NCBI GenBank assembly: GCA_012522185.1
Contig: JAAYKY010000007.1
Span: 1-64,000 of the forward strand
Direction of reading: 5' to 3'
DNA from: Flavobacteriaceae bacterium
Lineage (GTDB): Bacteria; Bacteroidota; Bacteroidia; Flavobacteriales; Weeksellaceae
Length of the DNA stretch: 64,000 bases
The notes below the pieces were generated by a model. It did not search any database. It was not told the origin of the DNA and was given only the letters and a program-made list of their open reading frames with translations. The translations under genes were made by a program, and so were the position numbers. This document shows positions 54,803 to 64,000 of this stretch, piece by piece (within the stretch, counting starts at the first letter, position 1; each line of letters starts with the position of its first letter).

Positions 54803-55927
54803 TTAAAACCGAAATCCGGATTTCAATTTCTTAATTCGTTTCTGAAAATTAACTTCAGTTTTGGTAATCCAAATTATAAATCCAATCAAAATTAAACCTA
54901 AAGTTAGAAAAAGAATACCATATTTATTTTTCAGATTTTGGGATTTTGACTTGACTTCTTCTTGATGTTTTTCAATTAACTTATTGATCGTTTGTCTTTC
55001 ATTTTTCTTAATTTCAGAATGAACTTGACTGTGTTTTTTATAATAATCCTGAAATTCTCGCCAATTGTTCAAAGCCAGATTATTGTCCGAAAGTCCTTTG
55101 TAAATCGATCGGTTTAAAACCAAATCACCAACGCTTTTCGCTTCATTTTTTGCTTCAATAAGTACTTGGATTGCTTCTTCATAATTGGACTCCAACGTAA
55201 AAACTTCAGCCAATCCTTTTAAGGAATAAGCGCGTAAACTATTGGCCTGAACTTGGGAGGCATAATCTTCCGATTTTTTAAAATTGATTTTTGCAGAATC
55301 CAATTGATTGAGAGTGATAAAACAATTTCCCTTATTGTAGAGTACAACACTTTGGTTTGACTTTACTTTTTCGAGATCCTTGCCATAGGAGAAACTTTTG
55401 TAAGCTTTATTAAAATAGTCAATGGCCAAGTCGCAACTCAATTGACTCCGATAAATGAAACCACGAATTGCATAATTACTTCCCACATCAAATTGCAGGG
55501 AATCATTCATCGGTAGCGATTCAATCAAACGATCGGCCTCTTCTAGGATTTCCAAAGCTTTGGTGTTGACACCCAACGAATGGTATTGATTGGCGATTTT
55601 TACTAAAACCTGATATTGCAAAACCGGATTGTCCAAATTTTGACTCAGATTTTTGGCCTGTAAAATAGTTTCAAGCGACTTTTCGTAATTGCGCAACGAC
55701 CAATAAGCATTGGTGAGAATGTGCAAAACTTGGATTTGCTTTTCAGGATTTTTATCGTAATTTTTCAGTAAAATAGTACCGATTTCAATTGCTTTCTCCG
55801 GTTTATCATAAACATCCATCAAAGCGACTTTGAGCAAACTATCATTTCTTTCTTGCGCAAAACTAAATGGCATCAATAAGCAGAAAACCCATGAAAAAAT
55901 TAGATATTTTTTGCCGGAGAAAATCAT
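54803..55927 (-). CDS. TPR-repeat protein with C-terminal TM
   Basis: Repeated TPR helices; C-terminal YGILFLTLGLILIGFIIWITK; 4-nt overlap with upstream AraC gene. Confidence 0.8.
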   Translation of the reverse strand: MIFSGKKYLIFSWVFCLLMPFSFAQERNDSLLKVALMDVYDKPEKAIEIGTILLKNYDKNPEKQIQVLHILTNAYWSLRNYEKSLETILQAKNLSQNLDNPVLQYQVLVKIANQYHSLGVNTKALEILEEADRLIESLPMNDSLQFDVGSNYAIRGFIYRSQLSCDLAIDYFNKAYKSFSYGKDLEKVKSNQSVVLYNKGNCFITLNQLDSAKINFKKSEDYASQVQANSLRAYSLKGLAEVFTLESNYEEAIQVLIEAKNEAKSVGDLVLNRSIYKGLSDNNLALNNWREFQDYYKKHSQVHSEIKKNERQTINKLIEKHQEEVKSKSQNLKNKYGILFLTLGLILIGFIIWITKTEVNFQKRIKKLKSGFRF

Positions 55928-57396
55928 GATACTTCTTTGATTTTTAAGTTTTCATCTTTCAAAAAATCGATAAAAATACTCGGTGAAACTCCTACGATGG
56001 ATTTGAAAACGGTTGCAAACGAACTATGCGAAGAAAAACCAGATTCCTCTGCCAAATAGCTTACCTTGTAATTCAAATAGGCAGGTTCTGACTTCAATTT
56101 CTCAGTTATATAATTGATTCTCAATTCGTTTATGTAAGCATTGAAGTTTTTTCCTTTGTGACGATTGATGACTTCTGAGAGATATTTTGTGTTGGTATTT
56201 AGCCGAACCGCCAGTTTGCCAAGCGACATATCTTTTTGGGTGAATTTCTTAGAGTTTTCAAACTTGGTTAAACCCGAAAGGATCTGATCTTCACTTTCCT
56301 TCAATAAATTTCCGGCTCTCAGAGAAAGCTCTTTTTTATCGGTTTCTTCGAGTTTTTCTTCTTTTTCATCCGAAGGATTTCGCAAAGATTTTTGTTGAAT
56401 TAACTCCAATTCAGCTTTCTTTGATTTTAATTCAAGTTTTTTAAGATAATCTAAAATTTGAGCCAAGCTTTTTTCCTTGTTTTTATTGCGGATGCTAAAT
56501 AAGATTTTCAATCCAATTCCTAAAATTACCAAAATACCCAATCCGATAAGTAAAGACTTAAATCGCTTTTCTTTTTGAATGAATTCTTCGTCCATTGACT
56601 TCACCAATAATGTATAAGCCTGATTGGAAGCTCGGTTCTCGATTTCAGAAGATTCATTCATCATCTGTTTTAAAACTTCGCTGCTTTGCCGATATTCTGA
56701 AATGCTATCAAGCGCCAAATAGCTTGCAGCTAAACGAATATGAGTTTCTTCGCCCAAAAAAGGATTCTTGATTTTGTTTTCAATGAATCTGGATTTTTTA
56801 TAAAACTCAAGTGCTTGACTAAATTCCTTCTTTTCAAAAAGTAAATCACCTTTTAAATGAAAATAAATCACTTCCAAATAGCCCGGATTTTCGAAGTTCA
56901 AAAGAGTCTCTGCACGGTTTAAATGAAATTTTACCGAATCCATTTGGCCTTGCTCCCTCAAAAGTTGTGCATGAATCAAGAAATCTTCAATGGCAAATAA
57001 ATCATCGCTCTCTGAGTCTTTAAATCTTTGATTTAGAGTTTCGTTAGATAATTGCAGGCGTTTGAAGACTCTACGCGTCAAAGCATTGTTTTGGTTGCGA
57101 AGTTTGGTGTCTTTCGCCTCTTTCAATAAATTATTTGATTGAAAAATAAGTCGAAGTGCTTCGTCGTATGCTCCCATAATATAGGATGCCGAGGCGCTAA
57201 TGTGGTTTGCTTTGGCTTTTTGTGCCGGATTTTCAGATAAATTCAGGGTGTACTCAGCAATGGTCTTTGCTTCCTTTGGATTGTAAAAAACCATTTCAGC
57301 CGCCTGGTTCAAAAGCTTATGCGTTTCGGTTTTTTGAGCTGTTGAAACAATGGCCCAAAAAAAGCAGATTAGCAATAATAATCGCTTTTTCAGCAT
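55924..57396 (-). CDS. TPR-TM-AraC-type transcriptional regulator
   Basis: TPR-like N-terminus, TM, C-terminal LAVRLNTNTKYLSEVINRHKGKNFNAYINELRINYI...SYLAEESGFSSHSSFATVFKSIVGVSPSIFI. Confidence 0.9.
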   Translation of the reverse strand: MLKKRLLLLICFFWAIVSTAQKTETHKLLNQAAEMVFYNPKEAKTIAEYTLNLSENPAQKAKANHISASASYIMGAYDEALRLIFQSNNLLKEAKDTKLRNQNNALTRRVFKRLQLSNETLNQRFKDSESDDLFAIEDFLIHAQLLREQGQMDSVKFHLNRAETLLNFENPGYLEVIYFHLKGDLLFEKKEFSQALEFYKKSRFIENKIKNPFLGEETHIRLAASYLALDSISEYRQSSEVLKQMMNESSEIENRASNQAYTLLVKSMDEEFIQKEKRFKSLLIGLGILVILGIGLKILFSIRNKNKEKSLAQILDYLKKLELKSKKAELELIQQKSLRNPSDEKEEKLEETDKKELSLRAGNLLKESEDQILSGLTKFENSKKFTQKDMSLGKLAVRLNTNTKYLSEVINRHKGKNFNAYINELRINYITEKLKSEPAYLNYKVSYLAEESGFSSHSSFATVFKSIVGVSPSIFIDFLKDENLKIKEVS

Positions 57397-57510
57397 TGGA
57401 AATGATTAATTAGATTTCGACAAAGATAAATATTTTAACTTCATTTTATTTGATGAAGCCAAGAATTGAATGAAATCAGTAAATTAAAAGAAAAAAATTA
57501 AACTCTCTAT

Positions 57511-58506
57511 TTAAATCGCTTTCTTTAACTCCTGAAAAAACTTTCTTTCGCGTTCAGACAATCCCATCAACTGATCGGAAAGTTTTTCATATACATTTTC
57601 TTCTCCACTGCGGTTCTTGTAAACCCGGGAAATATTGAGTGCAAAATCTCGCCATTCGTCCCCGATTTCGGTCATTTCTTTGGATAATTCTTTGAGTTTC
57701 GGATTCTTCAGAATTTGAGAAGCTTCCTCCAGAAAAGCCGCATAAATAAAGCGAAATCCGCCACCGCCCGTTCCGATTTCTTCCTGCATCCGGATCAATT
57801 GCCCCAGATAATGATTGGTTTTTTTGGTGCCCAATTTTTTTGGCCATTTCCGGATGCTTTTCGCCACCCACTTCATGGCATTCACGCCGACAATTGGCAC
57901 GGGAGCCAGCATATCCTTACAGGTTTTTTGGATGCCCTTTTTGATGGCTTGTTCCCAATCATATTGCGTCGGGACGCTTTCCAGATAATACAAATGTCCT
58001 TTTGGTGGTAATGCACCTTGTGCAAATCGAACTTTGGATAATTCTTTTTCCGTAAGTGAAGTTGGGGTTTCCATCACCGGATCGGAAATCAAATAGCGGT
58101 CACTATCTTTCCCGAAAACAACTAAATTATGAGCATTGAAATGGAAACGATATTCGTCCGGAAAATAAGTTAAATTATAAACTCCAACCTGAAGTCCCAC
58201 AGGAATTCCTTCTCTGATTTTTTCGTCCAGAATTTTCTGGGCTTCTGCCTCTGATTTGAATCGTTTGTGAATGACTTTGATGCGCATTTGTTTGGCAAAA
58301 CGCCGGAAAATATAGCCAGGCATCGGTCGATAACTAAATCCCGGAGCGAAATTCACTTTCAAAAAAGGTAAATAAACAAAAAATAAACCGGCGCCAATCC
58401 CGAATACCAAAGGTTCGGAAACTTTTACGCCATGGTGGTTCATCAAGTTGGAAATCACGCCATTTTCACAATGAGCGGATTGTTTGTGTTGAAATTCAAT
58501 CTGCAT
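57511..58506 (-). CDS. BtrH N-terminal-domain protein (cysteine-peptidase-like) of flexirubin clusters
   Basis: HCENGVISNLMNHHGV...HFNAHNLVVFGKDSDRYLISDPV. Confidence 0.8.
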   Translation of the reverse strand: MQIEFQHKQSAHCENGVISNLMNHHGVKVSEPLVFGIGAGLFFVYLPFLKVNFAPGFSYRPMPGYIFRRFAKQMRIKVIHKRFKSEAEAQKILDEKIREGIPVGLQVGVYNLTYFPDEYRFHFNAHNLVVFGKDSDRYLISDPVMETPTSLTEKELSKVRFAQGALPPKGHLYYLESVPTQYDWEQAIKKGIQKTCKDMLAPVPIVGVNAMKWVAKSIRKWPKKLGTKKTNHYLGQLIRMQEEIGTGGGGFRFIYAAFLEEASQILKNPKLKELSKEMTEIGDEWRDFALNISRVYKNRSGEENVYEKLSDQLMGLSERERKFFQELKKAI

Positions 58507-58586
58507 GAATCGGGTTTTTCACTTTGTCAAGTTTAATTATGAATAGACTTGCCAAAGCTTTCATTCGGGTTAAAATAATTGCGAAT

Positions 58587-58991
58587 CTAATTATTTACGG
58601 TAAAATTTTTCAGTTCCTCCACAGAAATTTCAAAAACATCGGCATATTTTTTCAAAGTTTTCTCCGATAATTTCCGGAAACGTTTAGGGTTAAAATGACG
58701 TTTGACAAACCAACGATGAATGCCCGCATAACTTGCCAAAATCGAAATATCCATTCGGTGAACTTCCATGAAATAGGCGAGGGGACTGAGCTTGCCCGCG
58801 GCGATTTCTTTTTTGGTTTGCTCAACTCGTTCTTCTATTAATTTTATGGATTCGTCCAAGGCAGTAGATTTTACTTCCCAACCCGAACTTTGAACGGTCG
58901 TGTAATTTCCGTTTTCATCAACTGCATAGCAAACTTCCTGCGCAACTTTTGACAAACTTCCATTGTCCTGTGGTACTTCCTCTTTTTTCAT
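58587..58991 (-). CDS. HTH-like small protein of pigment cluster
   Basis: MDISILASYAGIHRWFVKRHFNPKRFRKLSEKTLKKYADVFEISVEEL resembles XRE-type HTH. Confidence 0.6.
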   Translation of the reverse strand: MKKEEVPQDNGSLSKVAQEVCYAVDENGNYTTVQSSGWEVKSTALDESIKLIEERVEQTKKEIAAGKLSPLAYFMEVHRMDISILASYAGIHRWFVKRHFNPKRFRKLSEKTLKKYADVFEISVEELKNFTVNN

Positions 58992-59016
58992 CGGTTTAAA
59001 TTTTAAACATAAAATT

Positions 59017-59472
59017 CTATAACTCGCGTGTCTGCAAAATCATTTTCATTTCGGTGGTGAAAGCTAATTTGGAATTAACCTTAGTTTCAGCTTTTACATT
59101 GCAAATTTTCAAATTCTCGGACTCAAAAACAAGTTCAGTGGAGGTTGTAGTGAAAATTTCGTCTTGTTCTTTGGGTAGAAAATGTACCGTCATAGCATTG
59201 ATATGACTGATGAATCCTACCGAATCCTTTCCTTCACCCCATAAATTTTCTGAAGAATTCGCAAAGAAAAATTTCAGAAAAACAAAACTGCTTTGAGCTG
59301 CATTTTCAAGCAAACCCAATTCCGAAAAACTCCCATTGGAGAAAAATAAACAGGAATCCTCGATTTTATATTGGGTTTTTGCAACTAGATCCTCCACCGA
59401 AATCACTTTGTCGATGCACAAAATCGGTTTTCTGTGCGGTATAAGCTTTTCAATTTCGGGGTAGTTTTTCAT
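59017..59472 (-). CDS. ApeP/FabZ-like hotdog dehydratase
   Basis: IEKLIPHRKPILCIDKVISVEDLVAKTQYKI. Confidence 0.75.
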   Translation of the reverse strand: MKNYPEIEKLIPHRKPILCIDKVISVEDLVAKTQYKIEDSCLFFSNGSFSELGLLENAAQSSFVFLKFFFANSSENLWGEGKDSVGFISHINAMTVHFLPKEQDEIFTTTSTELVFESENLKICNVKAETKVNSKLAFTTEMKMILQTREL

Positions 59473-59481
59473 TACTTAATT

Positions 59482-60621
59482 TTAACACACCGTCAAAACC
59501 GCACAGGAATAAGCAAATCTTCCACTTTCGGGAATGCAAAGCAATACTTTTTGTCCTTTTTTCAACTTTCCGGAATTCATCAATTCTTCGGTTACGATGA
59601 AAATGGAAGCTGCGCCAATGTTTCCAACCTCCGATAAATTATAATACCATTTATCCACCGGGAAATCCAATCCTACCGCAGCGAACTCCTCTCGCAATCC
59701 GTCTTTGAAATAATTCGAAGAAATATGCGCCAACACATAATCCATGTCGTTGGGGTCGAGATTGTGTTTATCAAAGGAAGCACGCAAAGATTGCGCACCT
59801 TTTTTCAAAATGTATTGATCCAGAAGTCGTGTGTCTTGTTTCAGCGCAAAAATGGATTGATTCAACCATTCATCAGCCGGATATTCCGCCCAGGACTTCA
59901 AACTTCCGTCTTCCTGTTTTTCACTTCCTGAATACATACATGCTTCGATTTCGTGGGCATACGAATAGAAATCAATGAATTCAATCCGTAAACTCAACTG
60001 GTTTTCTCTGGGTTTACTTTCCAAAAGAAATGCACCCGAACCGTCGGAAAGCATCCAACGCAAAAATTCTCTTTTAAAAGCCACAATGGGTTTCTCTTCC
60101 AAAAGTTTCAGATTTTCCACTTCATGGTTGAATTTATCGGCCGTCATCCAGATTGAAAATCGTTCTGAACCTGCTGCCACTGCATTCTTAACTGCTCCGG
60201 CTTTGACAGAAAGGAAGGCATAATTCAAAGCATTCATCCCCGAATTACAAAGTCCCATCGAAGTATTGATTTCAATGGATTGATTGGTTTTTAAAACGCC
60301 ATGCACCATGGAAGCGTGCGAGGGCTGAATCTGGTCGGCCGAAGTTGTTCCACAAGAAAGCAACTGCATATCGTCTTTGGTGAAATTTTCGTCAAATAGT
60401 CCTTCGACGGCTTTGGCAGTAATTTCAGCATTGGTATGCGTGGGTTTTCCGTTTTTGTCCAGTGCGTAATAGCGGGTTTTGATTCCGTTATTGCGCAAAA
60501 TCAAAGCTTTGGCTTTGGAGGGTTTTCCGTTGACCAATCCCAAATAATCTTCCATTTCATCGTTCTGAACCGGGTCATTGGGTAGGTAGGTGGACGCTTT
60601 GGTGATATATACTTCATTCAT
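59482..60621 (-). CDS. Ketoacyl-ACP synthase III family, DarB-like (dialkylresorcinol synthesis)
   Basis: Start at MNEVYITKAS; DMQLLSCGTTSADQIQPSHASMVHGVLK, NTSMGLCNSGMNALNYA; next to DarA-like gene. Confidence 0.85.
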   Translation of the reverse strand: MNEVYITKASTYLPNDPVQNDEMEDYLGLVNGKPSKAKALILRNNGIKTRYYALDKNGKPTHTNAEITAKAVEGLFDENFTKDDMQLLSCGTTSADQIQPSHASMVHGVLKTNQSIEINTSMGLCNSGMNALNYAFLSVKAGAVKNAVAAGSERFSIWMTADKFNHEVENLKLLEEKPIVAFKREFLRWMLSDGSGAFLLESKPRENQLSLRIEFIDFYSYAHEIEACMYSGSEKQEDGSLKSWAEYPADEWLNQSIFALKQDTRLLDQYILKKGAQSLRASFDKHNLDPNDMDYVLAHISSNYFKDGLREEFAAVGLDFPVDKWYYNLSEVGNIGAASIFIVTEELMNSGKLKKGQKVLLCIPESGRFAYSCAVLTVC

Positions 60622-60638
60622 CTTTAAAAAACTAGGTT

Positions 60639-61544
60639 TTAAATTCCTTGATAATATTTGATTTGATTTTTCCTTTTCCACCAAAAAATCGGAGTGGTAA
60701 GGTTAAACAATATTAAAACAATTGGTGAAATTACCCAAATCGCGAGCATCAAATAAAATTTGTAAACGCCAACCCAAAACTTACGTTTGTTTGGGTTTTT
60801 ATGGATAACTTTTGAGAAAACCGTAAACAGACGATTTCCTACTTTTTCTACTTTGATTAAAAACGGACGGATTTCCACTGCACCGTTTTTGACCAGTACC
60901 GCCTGCATCCCTTCGTAATTCTCTGATTTAGCAAAAGGCAAAATAATTTCTCCGAATTTTGAAGCGGAATTGATTTCTTCGTCCGAAACTCCTGCTTTGG
61001 GAAAAGGTTTGGGCGATACTTTGTTTCCGGTTTGAAGCCAATTCAGAATGGTAATCACACTGGTGTAATTGTCGTGACGATCCACCAATGCAATATTGCC
61101 CACCAATTTTATATTTAATTCTTTGAAATAAACTTTGAGTTTTTCCTGTGAAAGCATCCACATATTTCGGGTGCCTGAAACCGTAATCAAAGGCTTTCCG
61201 GACAATAATTTCGGAGCGAAATCACTTTTTAGAAAGGAAATAATCGGGATGGAGGGCGTTAGAAACCAAACCTGATATCCAAAAATAATCAAATCGTAAT
61301 CCTTGTTGAGAATTTCCTCGGAAGGCATTTCCAATTCCACGGGAATTTGGAGGTAAGACTCTGGGAAAGTATTGTAAAACACATCAGAAGGCCAAGGAAA
61401 AGGGAAATCTTTTTTGGGCTTGATCTGGTAATAAGTAACCTTGAATTCTTCCTGATTCTCCCAGAAAGGTTTTGTTAAGTTTTTAACGATTTCTTCTAAT
61501 TGTCCTGTTTGAGTGTAATAAGTAACAAGAATATTTTTAGCCAT
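60639..61544 (-). CDS. DarA-like dialkylresorcinol condensing enzyme (flavodoxin-fold N-terminus)
   Basis: Start at MAKNILVTYYTQTGQLEEIVKN; TVSGTRNMWMLSQEKLKVYFK. Confidence 0.85.
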   Translation of the reverse strand: MAKNILVTYYTQTGQLEEIVKNLTKPFWENQEEFKVTYYQIKPKKDFPFPWPSDVFYNTFPESYLQIPVELEMPSEEILNKDYDLIIFGYQVWFLTPSIPIISFLKSDFAPKLLSGKPLITVSGTRNMWMLSQEKLKVYFKELNIKLVGNIALVDRHDNYTSVITILNWLQTGNKVSPKPFPKAGVSDEEINSASKFGEIILPFAKSENYEGMQAVLVKNGAVEIRPFLIKVEKVGNRLFTVFSKVIHKNPNKRKFWVGVYKFYLMLAIWVISPIVLILFNLTTPIFWWKRKNQIKYYQGI

Positions 61545-61683
61545 TTCGATGCAGGATTTATACAAAAATAACCAATAAATTAAAGAATTGGCCGGTTTTG
61601 GCGGGTTGGGATTCGCTATTTGAAGAGGCAAATCTAAACAATTGATTTATTTGAATTCTTTTTTTTTATAAAAATGAGAGGAT

Positions 61684-62127
61684 TTATTCCATTTCTTTGG
61701 CTACAATCGTTCGCATTTCGCCTCGGGCAATGAGCCTTCCGTTTAGAAAAACCTCCCCTGAAACCATGGTTACGCCCATGATTTGTTGCAGTACCTTGAT
61801 CCTTGTTCGCAGCTCTTCACCTACTTTGGGCAGTTCGAAAATTTCTATATTTTTGATGGATCCAATGTAGCCAACCGGCGCCGGTTCATTTCGTAAAAAG
61901 AAATTATAACCCTGATGAAGCGCTATGCTTTGTGCAAAATGTTCAATAACACCCGACTCCAGCAATTCATTTTTATGGTTAACCAGAATATGACCTTCTG
62001 GCACAGTAAATCCCGATAAAATCTCCCGTTCGTTATGTTCATAAATGCTGTCCACCAATACAAAGGGCGGACGCTGAGGGATAAGGTCTAAGATTTTTTC
62101 GGATGATGAAACAATGGCTTGGGACAT
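61684..62127 (-). CDS. ApeP/FabZ-like 3-hydroxyacyl-ACP dehydratase
   Basis: ILDLIPQRPPFVLVDSIYEHNEREILSGFTVPEGHILVNHKNELLESGVIEHFAQSIAL. Confidence 0.85.
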   Translation of the reverse strand: MSQAIVSSSEKILDLIPQRPPFVLVDSIYEHNEREILSGFTVPEGHILVNHKNELLESGVIEHFAQSIALHQGYNFFLRNEPAPVGYIGSIKNIEIFELPKVGEELRTRIKVLQQIMGVTMVSGEVFLNGRLIARGEMRTIVAKEME

Positions 62128-62243
62128 AGAATTATATTAAAATGTAAACATAAGAAAATCTCAGCCTATCTGGAATTGGGGAATGGTTTTTTCTTTAGTT
62201 ATGAACTTCATTTGTGAAAAATAAATTCAGATTCTTTTCGACC

Positions 62244-62283
62244 AAAAAACCAGGCTTCCTTTTTGGGAGAAAGGGAAGCCTGG
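62244..62283 (-). terminator. Terminator-like hairpin in minus orientation
   Basis: Minus strand CCAGGCTTCC-loop-GGAAGCCTGGTTTTTT (stem arms 62250-62259 and 62274-62283). Confidence 0.75.
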
Positions 62284-62334
62284 ATGAGGGACAATACAAA
62301 TTCAGCGAGCCTATCGGGTAGTGATTGGCCTTGA

Positions 62335-62400
62335 TTAAGGAATAACTTCGTCGCCGTTTCTCAAACGGGTGTGTCCGGACTCCACGATGATGGTTTCCAA
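62335..62400 (-). pseudogene. C-terminal coding fragment (LETIIVESGHTRLRNGDEVIP-stop), adaptor-protein-like
   Basis: Minus-strand frame ends in TAA at 62335-62337 followed downstream by the hairpin at 62283-62250. Confidence 0.45.
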
Positions 62401-63687
62401 TCTTTTGTTTATGCATTGCTTGCCGTTACGAGTTTAAAGGTGGAAGAAGAAACCGAGGAAGCTTTGAGGAATGCCAATAAAGCTTTGGAAATTGCAGAGG
62501 AGATTCAAAGTTTTCAAGGACTAATTTTATCGAACTACGCCTTAGGTGAAGCTTATAATTTCAAACATAATTTTAAGGAAGCGATTCACCATTTTGAAGT
62601 GGCCGCAGACTTGGCGGAGAAATACCGCTTGTTGAATATCTTGATTTCAAGTCAGGCAGGATTGGTTCAGAGTTATATCAATACCGATGATTATCAAAGC
62701 GCCATTCGATACGGAAAACTTGCTTTAAACAATGCCGAGAGAATTGAAAACAACGAAATCAAATTCAATCTCTATAAAAACATTGCTCTTTCTTATGCGC
62801 ATTTGGGTCGGCATGACTCGGCTTACTATTATTCGACGATTGCGTTGGACGAATATTTATACAAAGTAAATGAGGACAATCAAAGAATCATCCAGGAATA
62901 TTTGGTGAAATATGAAACGGAAAAAAAGGAAAATTTGATTTTAAAACAAGATCGTGATCTACGACAAAAGCAAAATTGGATTTTACTTTTGAGTAGTGTC
63001 ATCATTTTGGGTTTGATTGGCTTTGTTTTCTATCGCAAATACATTCATTTAAAAACATTGAAACTCAAAGAAGAAAAAGAAAAGGAAGTTTTACTGTCGA
63101 TTGATTTGGGTGAAAGGAAAGAACGTAAGAGGTTGTCGAGGGAGCTTCACGACGGTGTAGCTTCTCAACTAACTGCTGTGAAATTATTGCTGGAATCGGG
63201 CAATCCGACTCGTCAGTCGCAAAAAGCACTTGAGGTTATAAAGGAAGTACAAAAGGAAATCCGTGACGTGGCTTATAGTATTTTGCCGGTTGATTTCGAG
63301 CGGGTTCCTCTTCATCAAGCCATTCGTAAATTTTGCTATCAGATTAGTATTCCCGAATTAAAGGTCCATTTTTTTAGCAATGTGGAAGAATTGGAATTGG
63401 AAAAAACCACTGCACATAGTTTGTACCGAGCGGCTCAGGAAATCATTCAAAACGCAATTAAACATGCGCAAGCGAATTCCATTCATGTGCAGTTCATAGA
63501 GAAATCGGGTGAATTGGAAATTAGTATTGAAGACAATGGACTCGGTTTCGATACTGAAATTTTAAACCAAGAAAATACCCTTCGGTTTTTGATTGACCGA
63601 TTAAGTTTGATCGACGCTCGCTTGGAAGTGGAATCTTTTCCCAACCAAGGAGCGGTTTTTAACATAACTAAAAAATTGTCAAAATGA
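62371..63687 (+). CDS. TPR-containing sensor histidine kinase (HisKA_3 type), probably N-terminally truncated
   Basis: KRLSRELHDGVASQLTAVK, AAQEIIQNAIKHAQA, EDNGLGFD; only a GTG start and no internal Met. Confidence 0.85.
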   Translation: MSGLHDDGFQSFVYALLAVTSLKVEEETEEALRNANKALEIAEEIQSFQGLILSNYALGEAYNFKHNFKEAIHHFEVAADLAEKYRLLNILISSQAGLVQSYINTDDYQSAIRYGKLALNNAERIENNEIKFNLYKNIALSYAHLGRHDSAYYYSTIALDEYLYKVNEDNQRIIQEYLVKYETEKKENLILKQDRDLRQKQNWILLLSSVIILGLIGFVFYRKYIHLKTLKLKEEKEKEVLLSIDLGERKERKRLSRELHDGVASQLTAVKLLLESGNPTRQSQKALEVIKEVQKEIRDVAYSILPVDFERVPLHQAIRKFCYQISIPELKVHFFSNVEELELEKTTAHSLYRAAQEIIQNAIKHAQANSIHVQFIEKSGELEISIEDNGLGFDTEILNQENTLRFLIDRLSLIDARLEVESFPNQGAVFNITKKLSK

Positions 63688-64000
63688 ATATTTTAATTGC
63701 AGATGACCATCATTTGGTTTTGGAAGGTTTGGCCAATATTTTAAGTGAAATCAAAAGCGCAAATGTTTATCAAGCAAGCCATAAAGGCTTAGTGACTTAT
63801 CATTTGCGTAATCAAAATATTGACATTCTCTTCCAAGATTTATTGTTCGGCGATCATAATGCAAGAGAATTTATCCAAGATTTGATTCGGGAATTTCCGG
63901 ATTTGAAAATCATTGCGATTTCTTCCGTTTCCGATTTGGAAATTGTTGAATCTTTGTTTAAACAAGGGGTTCATGGCTATTTGCTGAAATCGGATGATTT
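63684..64000 (+). CDS. Response regulator (receiver domain), cut by window end
   Basis: MNILIADDHHLVLEGLANIL...DILFQDLLFGDHNAREFI; ATGA overlap with kinase. Confidence 0.88.
   Translation, partial: MNILIADDHHLVLEGLANILSEIKSANVYQASHKGLVTYHLRNQNIDILFQDLLFGDHNAREFIQDLIREFPDLKIIAISSVSDLEIVESLFKQGVHGYLLKSDD

Noticed and set aside
62195-62416. 73-aa minus-strand ORF (MHKQKIGNHH...)
   Set aside because: Different frame from the more protein-like LETIIVESGHTRLRNGDEVIP reading and runs through the terminator hairpin.

Overview
AT-rich Bacteroidota (Flavobacteriia-like) chromosomal window, read without any database search. (1) 277-10159, minus strand: a complete type I restriction-modification island in the order hsdR - ORF6N/PLD-like gene - hsdS - PIN/GNAT/PUA-like fusion - ASCH - PrrC-type anticodon nuclease - hsdM. 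Several junctions overlap. The nested PrrC homologue keeps the R/E/H nuclease triad, and two further RNA/modified-base-type proteins sit beside it. This is the best candidate here for an interesting defence system. (2) 10441-39242: mostly housekeeping and accessory genes, including an OlsF-like acyltransferase, aspartokinase, fbp, MurF-Alr fusion, tdk, dxs, an SPFH protein, Fur-family regulator plus P-type ATPase, argH, an ECF sigma pair and aconitase. Several dispersed repeats are interspersed, one apparently inserted in frame in dxs. (3) 39306-62127, minus strand: a 23-kb co-directional flexirubin/aryl-polyene-dialkylresorcinol (DarA/DarB) cluster. It carries an embedded PIN toxin-antitoxin pair and a T9SS/TPR/AraC insertion, and lacks several expected genes. 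(4) 62128-64000: an orphan minus-strand terminator and a minus-strand C-terminal coding fragment abut a histidine kinase that lacks its N-terminus, which suggests a rearrangement or assembly junction. No tRNA, rRNA or CRISPR array was recognised.
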